In this document: positions 1-7,703 of the stretch, in pieces
Layout: each line of letters begins with the position of its first letter
Position numbering within the stretch: position 1 is the stretch's first letter
Origin: an uncultured Pseudorhodobacter sp.
Lineage (GTDB): Bacteria; Pseudomonadota; Alphaproteobacteria; Rhodobacterales; Rhodobacteraceae
NCBI GenBank assembly: GCA_937910975.1
Contig: CALEMZ010000336.1
Coordinates: forward strand, 1-19,948
Length of the DNA stretch: 19,948 nt
Direction: 5' to 3'
Notes under the pieces: generated by a model
The model's database searches: none
Told to the model about the DNA's origin: nothing
Seen by the model: the letters and a program-made list of their open reading frames with translations, nothing else
Made by a program: the position numbers and the translations under genes

Positions 1-418
1 TCTGGCGAAAACCCCGTTTGGCGCGGTTGGGATGACAGTGTGCTATGATGTTCGCTTTCCTCACCTTTACCGACGGTTGGCGCAGGCAGGAGCGCAGATC
101 CTAACGGTTCCCGCCGCTTTCAACCACATTACAGGTGCGGCGCATTGGGAGGTGCTGCTGCGCGCCCGCGCGATAGAGACGGGCTGCTTCGTGCTTGCCC
201 CCGCACAAACCGGGTTTCATGCGGAAACTTCGGGCGGCAAGGGGCGGCGCACTTATGGTCACAGCCTTGTCGTGGCACCCTGGGGTGAGGTGTTGGCCGA
301 TGGTGGCACCGAGGCGGGCGTGACCTTTGCCGAGATTGACCTGTCGGCGATTGATGCGGCGCGGGGCCGCGTGCCGTCGCTTTCGCATGACCGAACGTTT
401 GAGGGCCCCAATGCCTGA
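1..418 (+). CDS. Carbon-nitrogen hydrolase, NIT1-type deaminated glutathione amidase (5' end missing)
   Basis: The gene enters from the left edge; reading frame 2 is open from base 2, so the ATG at base 32 is internal and not the start. The motif MTVCYDVRFP carries the nitrilase-superfamily nucleophile cysteine (codon 41-43). The block ITGAAHWEVLLRARAIETGC followed by LAPAQTG and TYGHSLVVAPWG matches, from memory, the NIT1/YbeM group, which hydrolyses the amide of deaminated glutathione in the cytoplasm as a metabolite-repair step. The catalytic Glu and Lys lie in the missing N-terminal half. About 139 codons are visible, roughly half of the family's usual 270-280 residues. The last 8 bases overlap the next gene, so the two are probably cotranscribed. 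Family call is strong; exact substrate is by similarity only. Confidence 0.9.
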   Translation, partial: LAKTPFGAVGMTVCYDVRFPHLYRRLAQAGAQILTVPAAFNHITGAAHWEVLLRARAIETGCFVLAPAQTGFHAETSGGKGRRTYGHSLVVAPWGEVLADGGTEAGVTFAEIDLSAIDAARGRVPSLSHDRTFEGPNA

Positions 419-854
419 CAGTCCCGAAGACCTTGCCATATCTTTGTTTGGAGAGCTGTTCATGGCCGATCAGTTGGCCCGGAACCGTATATCCAAGGTT
501 TTGCCGCGCGGCATGGAGCTTTCGCATTTTGGTGTGCTTAACCATTTGGCGCGGTTGAATGATGAACGCACCCCGGCGCAATTGGCGCGGGCGTTTCACG
601 TGACCCGTGGCGCTATGACCAACACGCTGCGCAAGCTGGAATGGGCCGGGCATGTGCATATCCGCCCTGATTGGGATGATGCGCGGCGCAAATTCGTGGC
701 GATCAGCCCCTCGGGCCGTGCGGCGCGGGATGTGGCGGTGCAGGCGGTTGCCCCCCTGATAGCGGAGTTTGTAACGGATCTCGGGGCGGATCGGGTGCGC
801 GCTTTCATGCCGCTATTGCGTGAACTAAGGACCCGGCTGGAAGGCAATGAGTGA
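411..854 (+). CDS. MarR-family transcriptional regulator
   Basis: A 147-residue protein of typical MarR length. A winged-helix core is visible: a helical N-terminus, helix-turn-helix around residues 54-80 (TPAQLARAFHVTRGAMTNTL), then a wing at about 86-103 (PDWDDARRKFVAISPSGR) with the usual acidic/arginine pattern. The ATG at 411 is chosen because it overlaps the stop of the amidase gene (ATGCCTGA), giving translational coupling, and because residues encoded upstream in this frame do not look like a MarR N-terminus. It would act as a cytoplasmic dimer on DNA. The target is not evident; coupling to the amidase and to the downstream sugar genes does not by itself name a ligand. Confidence 0.85.
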   Translation: MPDSPEDLAISLFGELFMADQLARNRISKVLPRGMELSHFGVLNHLARLNDERTPAQLARAFHVTRGAMTNTLRKLEWAGHVHIRPDWDDARRKFVAISPSGRAARDVAVQAVAPLIAEFVTDLGADRVRAFMPLLRELRTRLEGNE

Positions 855-860
855 CCTTCT

Positions 861-1715
861 ATGACAGCTGAGGCGTTGCCACTGTTGATATTGGGAGGAA
901 CGGGCCGGATTGGCCGCGCCCTGCGGCGCCAATGGCCTGAGGTGTTGCCCGGTGGTCTGCGCCCGGTTTGGCAGGCGCGGCACGCTACGCCCGGCTGGCT
1001 CGGCTGGGATATCTTGGCAGAGCCTTGCCCGGATGGGGCCGCGCGCGGGGTGGTTTTGTGCCTTGCCGGTGTCATTTCTGGCACGGCAGAAGAGCTGGCG
1101 TTGAATGAGGCACTTGCACTGGCGGCCTGCAGGGCAGCCGCAGAGCAAGGCGCGCGGCATGTGTTTTTGGCGTCATCGGCGGCGGTTTATGGACCTGCGC
1201 CGGGGGCGCTGCGCGAAAAGGATATGCCAGCCCCGCCCGGACCTTACGGCGAGGCGAAGCTTGTCATGGAGCGTGCGGCGTTAGGCTGGCGGCAGCAGGG
1301 CGGGTTGGGGCTCACGATCCTGCGGATCGGGAATATAGCGGGGCTTGATGCGCTGCTTGGCGGTTTGCGGCCCGGCCAACCTGTGCGTCTTGACCCGGCT
1401 GCGGGGCAAGTAGGGGGGCCAGTGCGATCATATATCGGGCCGGTGACGCTGGGCCGCGTGTTGGCGCGGCTTGCCGGGCTGGCGGCGGAGGGTGCTGTGC
1501 TGCCCCCGGTTCTAAACGTCGCGGCGACCCCGGCGGTCAGTATGGCGGCCTTGCTGGATGCGGCAGGGGTGGATTGGGGCTTTGGGGATGAGAACCCGGC
1601 AGTTATTCCGCGTGTAGAATTGGATACCGAGCTGTTGCAAGGGCTGGTCGATCTGCCTTCAGGGGCGGGGCAACCGGTTGTGATGGTGGCGGAATGGCGG
1701 GGACTGAAGGCATGA
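861..1715 (+). CDS. NAD-dependent epimerase/dehydratase (extended SDR family)
   Basis: 284 residues. A Rossmann nucleotide-binding motif GGTGRIG sits at residues 12-18, and the catalytic features of extended short-chain dehydrogenases follow: serines at 105-106 in LASSAAVYG and a YxxxK pair at Tyr129/Lys133 (YGEAK). These proteins epimerise, dehydrate or reduce nucleotide-sugars in the cytoplasm using NAD(P). The length is slightly short for the family (about 300-330), mostly at the C-terminus. It follows the MarR stop by 6 bases and its stop overlaps the next start by 4 bases. Pairing with a phosphoglycosyl transferase suggests a role in making the first sugar of a surface glycan. The particular sugar cannot be told from sequence. 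Confidence 0.85.
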   Translation: MTAEALPLLILGGTGRIGRALRRQWPEVLPGGLRPVWQARHATPGWLGWDILAEPCPDGAARGVVLCLAGVISGTAEELALNEALALAACRAAAEQGARHVFLASSAAVYGPAPGALREKDMPAPPGPYGEAKLVMERAALGWRQQGGLGLTILRIGNIAGLDALLGGLRPGQPVRLDPAAGQVGGPVRSYIGPVTLGRVLARLAGLAAEGAVLPPVLNVAATPAVSMAALLDAAGVDWGFGDENPAVIPRVELDTELLQGLVDLPSGAGQPVVMVAEWRGLKA

Positions 1716-2344
1716 GGCTGAGCAAACGGATCCTTGATCTGGTACTGGTGATAATCTTGTCTGTGATCCTTGTGGTGCCGTTCTCGATTATGCTGGTTGT
1801 GATGTACTTCAAGGAAGGGCTACCGCTGTTTTATGTGGCGGAGCGGATGCGGGCGCCGGGGCGACCGTTTTTGCTATGGAAGCTGCGCACGATGACGATG
1901 TCGGGCAAAAAGGGCGGGGTTTCTGGTGGGGATAAGGCAGTGCGAATCACGCCCCTGGGGGCGTTTATCCGACGTGCGCGGATGGATGAGGTGCCGCAAC
2001 TTTGGAACGTCCTGAAGGGGGAGATGAGCTTTGTCGGCCCGCGCCCTCCGCTGCGCGAGTATGTGGAGCGGTTTCCCGATATCTACGCCGAGGTTTTGAA
2101 AAGCCCGACGGGCATCACAGGACTTGCGAGCCTGCGGCTTCATGACCGGGAGGAGGCATTGCTAGCGGCCTGCAAAGACGCGGAGGAGACGGACCGGGTT
2201 TATGCGACACGCTGTGTCCCGGTGAAGGCAAGGCTGGACCTGATCTACCAAAAAAACTGGAGCCTTTGCTTTGATCTGGCCCTGATCTGGGAGACAGGTA
2301 TAGCGGTTTTGATCCGCCGCTTTTTCAAAGGCGAGCGCGGGTAA
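1712..2344 (+). CDS. Bacterial sugar transferase, monotopic phosphoglycosyl transferase (PglC/EpsL-like)
   Basis: 210 residues, close to the minimal monotopic phosphoglycosyl transferases. One N-terminal hydrophobic segment (about residues 8-32) precedes the catalytic domain, in which LLWKLRTMTM (54-63), the Asp-Glu dyad at 92-93 in MDEVPQLWNVLKGEMSFVGP, and the RPPLREYV segment are the recognised signature. The enzyme transfers a sugar-1-phosphate from a UDP-sugar to undecaprenyl phosphate at the inner face of the membrane, starting exopolysaccharide, O-antigen or glycoprotein glycan synthesis. The start at 1712 is chosen because ATGA overlaps the epimerase stop and MRLSKRILDL is the usual beginning; an upstream in-frame ATG at 1694 adds only MAGTEG. 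No other glycan genes are in the window. Confidence 0.92.
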   Translation: MRLSKRILDLVLVIILSVILVVPFSIMLVVMYFKEGLPLFYVAERMRAPGRPFLLWKLRTMTMSGKKGGVSGGDKAVRITPLGAFIRRARMDEVPQLWNVLKGEMSFVGPRPPLREYVERFPDIYAEVLKSPTGITGLASLRLHDREEALLAACKDAEETDRVYATRCVPVKARLDLIYQKNWSLCFDLALIWETGIAVLIRRFFKGERG

Positions 2345-2354
2345 AGTCGGGGCG

Positions 2355-2371
2355 AAGGCCTATAATGCCTT
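2355..2371. terminator. Small hairpin between convergent genes, possible weak terminator
   Basis: AAGGC and GCCTT form a 5-bp stem around a 7-base loop in the 51-base gap between the sugar transferase (plus) and hyuB (minus), which converge here. There is no T-run on either side, so it is at best a weak factor-assisted or bidirectional terminator. The loop happens to spell TATAAT, which I do not read as a promoter because no gene follows in that direction. Confidence 0.25.
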
Positions 2372-2395
2372 AAATCAGACAAGACGCAAAACGCT

Positions 2396-4105
2396 TCAAT
2401 CGCGCTTGCCAAAAAGGCGCTCGGCCTGTTCGGCGGTGTAGCGGCCCAGCCGGACATCCTCGGCGATCAGGGCCGGGTCGCGCTTGGCCGGGTCGCCGTA
2501 ACCGCCACCGCCGGGGGTGCGCACGCGTACGCTGTCGCCGGGGTTAAGGGCGATGTCTTGCGCCTTGGACAGATGCTCGGGGGTAAAAACCTTGCCCCCG
2601 CGCGTAATCTCGACCCGGTTTACCGCACCATCGCTGCCCCCCATCGCGCCTTGCGGCCCGGTGCGGCCATGGTCCATTACGAAACTGGCGCGGGCATGAC
2701 CGCGCAGCAGCTCAACCTCATAATCCAGCCCAAAGCCGCCACGATGCTGCCCCGCCCCGCCAGAGCCTTCGTGCAAGGCGTAGCGGCGGTAAAGCACGGG
2801 GAAGGTTTGCTCCATGATTTCTACGGGTGGGGCCTTGGAAATGCCGATGGTAGAGCAGCCGTTGGACAGCCCGTCATGGTCACTATTACCGCCGTAACCG
2901 CCGCCCGAAATTTGATACATCACGAAATCACGGCCCTTTTCCGGGTCATGCCCGCCAAGGCCGAAATTGCCGGAGGTGCCGGCGGGTGCTGCCGTAACCT
3001 GGGTGGGAAGAGCTTGGACAAGGGCTGCGAAAACCGCCTCGGCGATGCGCTGCGAAACCTCGGCCGCACAGCCGGACACGGGGCGGGGATAATGGGCATC
3101 AAGAAAGGTGCCTTCATGGCCGGTGATGCCAAGCGGCTCAAACGCGCCAGCCGAAAGCGGCACATCGGGGAAGATGTGGCGCAGGGCAAGGTAAACCGAG
3201 GAGAAGGTGGTTGCGCGAACGGAGTTCATCGGGCCAGCGCATGGCAGAGAGGAGCCGGTGAAGTCGAAGGCTAGATGGTCGGCCTTGCGGGTGACGGATA
3301 GGGCGATGGTGAGCGGTTCGTTGACGACGCCGTCGCTGTCGATGAAGGCCTTGGAATGGTATGTCCCCTCGGGGATCAGCGCGATCTTGGCGCGCATTTG
3401 CTTGGCGGCCAGCGTGCGGATTTCGGCAATGGCAGCACTGACGGTGGCGTCAGAATAGCGGTTCAGCAACTCGGTAAGCCTGTCCGCGCCAACCAAAAGC
3501 GCCGAGGCCTGCGCTTGCACATCGCCGATGCGTTGCTCGGATACCCGGATGTTGGAGCAGATGATGCTCCAAATTTCAGTGTCTAACACGCCCTTTTTGA
3601 ACAGTTTCACAGGGGGCAGGCGCAGGCCTTCCTGCTCAGCCGCGGTGGCAGAGGCGGAAAAACCGCCCGGTACTGCGCCCCCGGTATCGGGCCAATGGCC
3701 GGTGTTGGACAGCCAGCAATAAATCCGGCCCTCGCGGTAAAACGGCATGGCAAAACGCACATCCATCAGATGCGTGCCGCCAAGATAGGGGTCGTTGACG
3801 ATATAGATATCACCCGGTTCGGGCGGCAGGGTTTCGCCGCGCGCGATACGTTCAATGATGTGGCGGGTGGAAAACTGCATCGTGCCGACGAAGACTGGCA
3901 GGCCGCGCGCGCCCTGGGCGATAAGCGCGCCATCCGTGGCGGAATAGATCCCGTCTGAGCGGTCATCGGCCTCGGCGATCACCGGCGAGAATGCGGCACG
4001 TGAGAATGTCAGGTCCATCTCATCGCAGCATTGTTGCAGGCCTGCCTGAATTACGGCGAGGGTTATGGGATCAATTTTGGCCATATTCGGCACTGATTCA
4101 GACAT
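2396..4105 (-). CDS. hyuB: Hydantoinase B / 5-oxoprolinase beta-type subunit (HyuB family)
   Basis: 569 residues, the normal length for stand-alone HyuB. Visible family marks are NDPYLGGTH (about 104-112), SNTGHWPDTGG (about 133-143) with the conserved His/Asp pattern, and the C-terminal TPGGGGYGDP. With HyuA it forms an ATP-dependent cyclic-amidase that opens lactam or hydantoin-like rings in the cytoplasm; 5-oxoproline, N-methylhydantoin and related compounds are known substrates of the superfamily. The ATG at 4105 is chosen because it overlaps the hyuA stop (ATGTCTGA) and has GAGGTG about 4 bases upstream; the in-frame ATG at 4084 lacks such a site. It is the last gene of the minus-strand block. 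The substrate is unknown and is inferred from the neighbours to be a ring lactam. Confidence 0.93.
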   Translation of the reverse strand: MSESVPNMAKIDPITLAVIQAGLQQCCDEMDLTFSRAAFSPVIAEADDRSDGIYSATDGALIAQGARGLPVFVGTMQFSTRHIIERIARGETLPPEPGDIYIVNDPYLGGTHLMDVRFAMPFYREGRIYCWLSNTGHWPDTGGAVPGGFSASATAAEQEGLRLPPVKLFKKGVLDTEIWSIICSNIRVSEQRIGDVQAQASALLVGADRLTELLNRYSDATVSAAIAEIRTLAAKQMRAKIALIPEGTYHSKAFIDSDGVVNEPLTIALSVTRKADHLAFDFTGSSLPCAGPMNSVRATTFSSVYLALRHIFPDVPLSAGAFEPLGITGHEGTFLDAHYPRPVSGCAAEVSQRIAEAVFAALVQALPTQVTAAPAGTSGNFGLGGHDPEKGRDFVMYQISGGGYGGNSDHDGLSNGCSTIGISKAPPVEIMEQTFPVLYRRYALHEGSGGAGQHRGGFGLDYEVELLRGHARASFVMDHGRTGPQGAMGGSDGAVNRVEITRGGKVFTPEHLSKAQDIALNPGDSVRVRTPGGGGYGDPAKRDPALIAEDVRLGRYTAEQAERLFGKRD

Positions 4106-6134
4106 GTGGCACCTCAATGATCAAGTTGCCATCGCTGTCAGAGGTTACGGTGCAGCCAGGGTGGATGACGGTGGTGGTATCCATCTGTTCGATGATCGCG
4201 GGGCCGTAGAGAGAGAAGGCCAGCGGCAGATGATCGCGCCAGAAAACCGGGGTTTCGACCCAACCGTTGAACCAAACCTTGCGGGTGGATTGTGGTGTGG
4301 GGGTGGCCAGTCGCCCGGCCGGGTCGATTAGGCGTGATAGGTCCATCTCCGGGCGTTGACCGATGACGGAGGTGTTGAGGTTTACGAGGTTGGCGCGGAT
4401 CGTTGGCAGGTTGACGCGGAAACGGGCGTGGTAGGCGGCCTCAAACCTTGCTTGCAGATCTTCGCGCGTTGGCGTTGCGCTGGGCAGCGGCACGCGGAGC
4501 AGGTGGGTTTGGCCGATGAACTGCATATCGGCGGATAGTTCCGCGTTGGTTTTGGTGAGCGTGATGCCTGCGGCGTTGATCCGGGCGGTGCCGGTGCTGA
4601 TTTGCTCGGCGAGGATGGCGTGGACGTGATCCATGTCAACGGTATCAAGCGGGCGGTTCACGGTGCGCACGGAATCGTGTCGCAGATCGGCGACGACGCA
4701 GCCCAAGGCGTTGGTCATGCCGGGGCGCGCAGGCACCAACACACGCGGAATTCCCAATTCGGCGGCCAGCGCTGTGGCGTGCAAAGGCCCTGCGCCGCCA
4801 AAGGCAAAGAGCGCGTAATCGCGGGGGTCCGCCCCAAGCGACAGTGAAACCATGCGGATCGCGCCTGCCATATGGGTGTTGGCGATGCGGATCACGGCCT
4901 CGGCGGCGGCCTCTGGCGTGAGGCCGAGGGGCTTGCCAATTTTCGTCTCGAATATGGCGGAAAGCTTGGTTTGGTGGGTGCCAAAGCGGCTGGCGGGGAG
5001 GCGCCCCAGCAGCAGGTTGGCGTCAGAGATCGTGGGCTCCGTGCCGCCGAGGCCGTAACAGATCGGACCGGGGCTGGAGCCTGCGGAATGCGGGCCAACC
5101 CGCAGCATGCCGCCCGCATCAACGCGCGCGATGGAGCCGCCGCCTGCGCCGACGGTGCGCACATCGACCATCGGCACATGGATCGGCATGGCATATTCGA
5201 CCGCGATTTCATTGGAAACCGGGGCGCGGGCACCTCTGATAAGGGCGACATCAGTGGAAGTGCCGCCCATATCATAGGTGATGAGATTGGGAATGCCGGC
5301 GCGGCGACCTGTGGCGACGGCGGCCATCACCCCGGAGGCGGGGCCGGACATCACGGTTTTCACCGCCTCGGCCCCGACCGAGGCTGCCGGGACCATGCCG
5401 CCATTGCCGTTCATCACCAGAAGGTCGTTTTGGTAGCCCCGGTCACGCAAGGCCGTGGCGAGGGATTGGATGTAGCGTTCGAGCAGCGGCTGCACGGAGG
5501 CGTTAACGGCGGCAGTCACGCCACGCTCATACTCGCGGGATTCGGAGAGGAGGGCGTGGCCGCAGGTGATGTATTTTGTGGGCCAGATTTCGGCCGCGAT
5601 TTCGGCGGCGCGCAGCTCATGGGCGGGGTTGGCGTAGGCGTGCAGAAAGTGGATGACGAGCGATTCGCACCCCATTTCCGCAAGTTTAGTGACGTTTTTG
5701 CGCAGGGCGTCTTCATCCAGTGGCGTCAGGATGCGGCCTTGGGCATCCATGCGCTCCGGCACCTCTAGCCGCAGGTCGCGGGGGATAATGGGGGTGAAGG
5801 TGCCGGTCATGCCGTAAGCATTGGGGCGGGTGCGGCGGCCCAGTTCCAATATATCCCGGAAGCCCATGGTGGTGATGAGGCCGGTGCGGGCGAGCTTGCG
5901 TTCCAGCACGGCGTTGGTGGTGGTTGTGGTGCCGTGAACGAGAAGGGCAAGAGTTTCCAGCGGGGTGGCGGATTGATCAAGTGCCGCCAGCACGCCGCCC
6001 GCCTGTCCGCCGGTTTCGGGAGAAAGGGTGGTGGGTACTTTGGCGAGGCGGACATCGCCTGTTGCGGGGTCCAGAATCACCAGATCAGTGAAAGTGCCGC
6101 CGACATCTGCGCCTGCGATGAGGTGTTGGGTCAT
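4098..6134 (-). CDS. hyuA: Hydantoinase A / 5-oxoprolinase alpha-type subunit (HyuA family)
   Basis: 678 residues, usual for HyuA. The N-terminal DVGGTFTD (10-17) is the phosphate-binding motif of the ASKHA-type fold, and HGTTTTTNAVLERK (about 67-80) with TTMGFRDILELGR is the second hallmark. A further glycine-rich block, YDMGGTSTDVALI, lies mid-protein. The family supplies the ATP-dependent, phosphorylating half of a cyclic amidase and works with HyuB, encoded directly downstream with 8 bases of overlap. The ATG at 6134 gives the typical beginning MTQHLIAGADVGG; the reading frame extends upstream to a TTG at 6161 but those 9 codons look non-coding. The ribosome site is weak (AAGG, rather distant). 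A 162-base gap separates it from livF, so it may have its own promoter or depend on read-through. Confidence 0.94.
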   Translation of the reverse strand: MTQHLIAGADVGGTFTDLVILDPATGDVRLAKVPTTLSPETGGQAGGVLAALDQSATPLETLALLVHGTTTTTNAVLERKLARTGLITTMGFRDILELGRRTRPNAYGMTGTFTPIIPRDLRLEVPERMDAQGRILTPLDEDALRKNVTKLAEMGCESLVIHFLHAYANPAHELRAAEIAAEIWPTKYITCGHALLSESREYERGVTAAVNASVQPLLERYIQSLATALRDRGYQNDLLVMNGNGGMVPAASVGAEAVKTVMSGPASGVMAAVATGRRAGIPNLITYDMGGTSTDVALIRGARAPVSNEIAVEYAMPIHVPMVDVRTVGAGGGSIARVDAGGMLRVGPHSAGSSPGPICYGLGGTEPTISDANLLLGRLPASRFGTHQTKLSAIFETKIGKPLGLTPEAAAEAVIRIANTHMAGAIRMVSLSLGADPRDYALFAFGGAGPLHATALAAELGIPRVLVPARPGMTNALGCVVADLRHDSVRTVNRPLDTVDMDHVHAILAEQISTGTARINAAGITLTKTNAELSADMQFIGQTHLLRVPLPSATPTREDLQARFEAAYHARFRVNLPTIRANLVNLNTSVIGQRPEMDLSRLIDPAGRLATPTPQSTRKVWFNGWVETPVFWRDHLPLAFSLYGPAIIEQMDTTTVIHPGCTVTSDSDGNLIIEVPHV

Positions 6135-6238
6135 AGGCTTTGGCCTTGGAATGCGCGGCAAACCCGGGGGGCTGATTGCCCTCCCAGTCTGCCCACGGGG
6201 CTGGCATTTTTTGCGGAAACGCCCCGCCGGTGCGCCGC

Positions 6239-6253
6239 GGTGCGCTCAGCACC
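6239..6253 (-). repeat. Hairpin in the livF-hyuA gap, resembling a dispersed intergenic element
   Basis: The 162-base gap 6135-6296 has no gene. GGTGC and GCACC form a perfect 5-bp stem with loop GCTCA, and on the minus strand a second copy of GCGCACC follows closely, so alternative pairings exist. The flank reading TACAAGTATCCACGGAGG on the minus strand resembles, from memory, repeated intergenic tracts seen in Rhodobacteraceae genomes. There is no T-run, so I do not call it a terminator. It could be an RNA-processing site that sets hyuAB apart from the transporter genes. Confidence 0.35.
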
Positions 6254-6296
6254 TCCGTGGATACTTGTACCGAAAAGAAAGGCGGGAGCCTGCATG

Positions 6297-6992
6297 TCAG
6301 ATGCCCACGTATTTTTGGAATTGCGAGGCTGTGTGGCTGAGGCCTTTGGCGGGGATGGTTTCTGCCACGGTGCCAGCGGTGATAAAGGCGATTTGGTCGG
6401 CCATTGCGAGGACGGCATCGACGCGTTGCTCCACAAGTACGGTGGCGACTCCGGTGGATTTGAGGGCGAGCAGGGTTTCGCGGATCAGGGTGATCATGGA
6501 GGGTTGCAGCCCTTCGGTCGGCTCATCAAGGAGGAGGACGGCGGGCTCAAGGCAAAGCGCGCGGGCGATGGCGAGCATTTGCTGTTCGCCGCCCGAAAGG
6601 GTGGAGGCGCGTTGCGAGAGCCGTTCGCGCAGGCGCGGGAAGAGGCTGAGCACGTGATCGCGGGTTGCCGCACCCTTTTTGCGGGTCATCAACCCAATCT
6701 CGATATTTTGCGCGACGGTGAGTTCGCTGAAGAGACGCCGGCCCTGAGGGACGTAGCCGATGCCGTGACGCGGCACCTCATGCGCGGGCAGCCCGTGGAT
6801 TGGGGTGCCATTAAGGGTGATGCTGCCTGCGCTGGCGCGAATTTGGCCCATGATGGTGCGCAGCATGGTGGACTTTCCCGCGCCATTGCGGCCCATGACG
6901 CAGGTGACCTCTCCCGCTTTGGCGGTGAGGGAAAGCGCGCGCAGCACTTGGACATTGCCATAGCCTGCGTGGACGTTTTGCAGTTGGAGCAT
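6297..6992 (-). CDS. livF: Liv-type ABC importer ATP-binding protein (LivF)
   Basis: 231 residues. Walker A GRNGAGKST (34-42), Q-loop region VPQGRRLF (81-88), signature LSGGEQQ (132-138) and Walker B LLLDEP (153-158) are all intact, and the switch position carries VEQR where many ABC ATPases have His, which is normal for LivF. It energises import by the hydrophobic-amino-acid-transporter (HAAT) class, working as a heterodimer with LivG on the inner face of the membrane. It starts 3 bases after the livG stop, so the genes are tightly coupled. The cargo is not necessarily a branched-chain amino acid: this class also moves urea, short-chain amides and aromatic acids. Confidence 0.93.
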   Translation of the reverse strand: MLQLQNVHAGYGNVQVLRALSLTAKAGEVTCVMGRNGAGKSTMLRTIMGQIRASAGSITLNGTPIHGLPAHEVPRHGIGYVPQGRRLFSELTVAQNIEIGLMTRKKGAATRDHVLSLFPRLRERLSQRASTLSGGEQQMLAIARALCLEPAVLLLDEPTEGLQPSMITLIRETLLALKSTGVATVLVEQRVDAVLAMADQIAFITAGTVAETIPAKGLSHTASQFQKYVGI

Positions 6993-6995
6993 CGG

Positions 6996-7703
6996 CTAGC
7001 CCCCCAGATAGGCGGTTTGCACCGCTGGATCGGCGCGAATTTCGGCGGGGGTGCCGGAGCTGAGCGTTTCGCCAAAGTTCAGCACGGTGATCTGGTCGGC
7101 CAAATCCATCACCACATCCATGTTATGCTCGATCAAGAGCACAGTGGTTTGCGGGGTAACGGCGCGGACGAGGGCATTGAAGGCCTCAATCTCGGCATTG
7201 GCGAGGCCTTGGGTCGGTTCGTCCAGAATCAGAAGTTTGGGGTTCATCGACAGGCCCATCGCAATCTCCAGCAGACGTTGGTGGCCATAGGCAAGAGTTC
7301 CGGCAATTTGATCGGCGCGGGTTTCCAGCCCGACGCGGGCGAGGGCGGCCATGGTGTCGCTGTGCAGGTGTTTGGTGCCTTTGCGCTGGATGGCAAGCGC
7401 CACGTTATCGAACACGGGCAGGTTGGCGTAGATCGAGGTGATCTGGAACGTATAGGCGATGCCGCGCGCAACGCGGGTGTGGGCGGGCAGCTGGGTGATA
7501 TCTTCGCCATCGAAGGTAATGGTGCCTGCGCTGGGCGGGATGCGCCCGGACAGCAGGCTGACGAAGGTGGTTTTGCCCGCGCCATTGGGGCCGATGAGGG
7601 CGTGGATCTGCCCCGCCTTCAGGTCAAAATCCACGTTCTCTACGGCCTTCAGCCCGTCATAATGTTTGGTTAACCCACGGGCCGAAAGGATTATGGCAGC
7701 CAT
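6996..7703 (-). CDS. livG: Liv-type ABC importer ATP-binding protein (LivG)
   Basis: 235 residues with Walker A GPNGAGKTT (38-46), signature LAYGHQR (137-143, the Liv-type variant of LSGGQ), Walker B LLILDEP (157-163) and the His switch in IEHNMD (191-196). It pairs with LivF as the ATPase of the importer. Its first 13 bases overlap the end of livM, which fixes the start at 7703 and implies coupled translation. Nothing is missing or unusual apart from Ala in place of Ser at the second signature position. Confidence 0.93.
   Translation of the reverse strand: MAAIILSARGLTKHYDGLKAVENVDFDLKAGQIHALIGPNGAGKTTFVSLLSGRIPPSAGTITFDGEDITQLPAHTRVARGIAYTFQITSIYANLPVFDNVALAIQRKGTKHLHSDTMAALARVGLETRADQIAGTLAYGHQRLLEIAMGLSMNPKLLILDEPTQGLANAEIEAFNALVRAVTPQTTVLLIEHNMDVVMDLADQITVLNFGETLSSGTPAEIRADPAVQTAYLGG

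Noticed and set aside
2361..2366. TATAAT as a promoter -10 element
   Set aside because: It is the loop of a small stem between two convergent genes, no -35 at the right distance is convincing, and no plus-strand gene follows.
4872..5768. A 298-codon open frame on the plus strand opposite hyuA
   Set aside because: Same reason: shadow of the hyuA codon pattern, with no recognisable protein features.
6135..6296. A gene or riboswitch in the livF-hyuA gap
   Set aside because: No start with a ribosome site leads to a frame of useful length, and no conserved riboswitch fold is recognisable; only short GC stems are present.
5934..7673. A 579-codon open frame on the plus strand, opposite hyuA, livF and livG
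   Set aside because: It lies antisense to three genes with intact family motifs, its translation is glycine/alanine/histidine-rich without any domain, and long antisense frames are expected in high-GC coding DNA.
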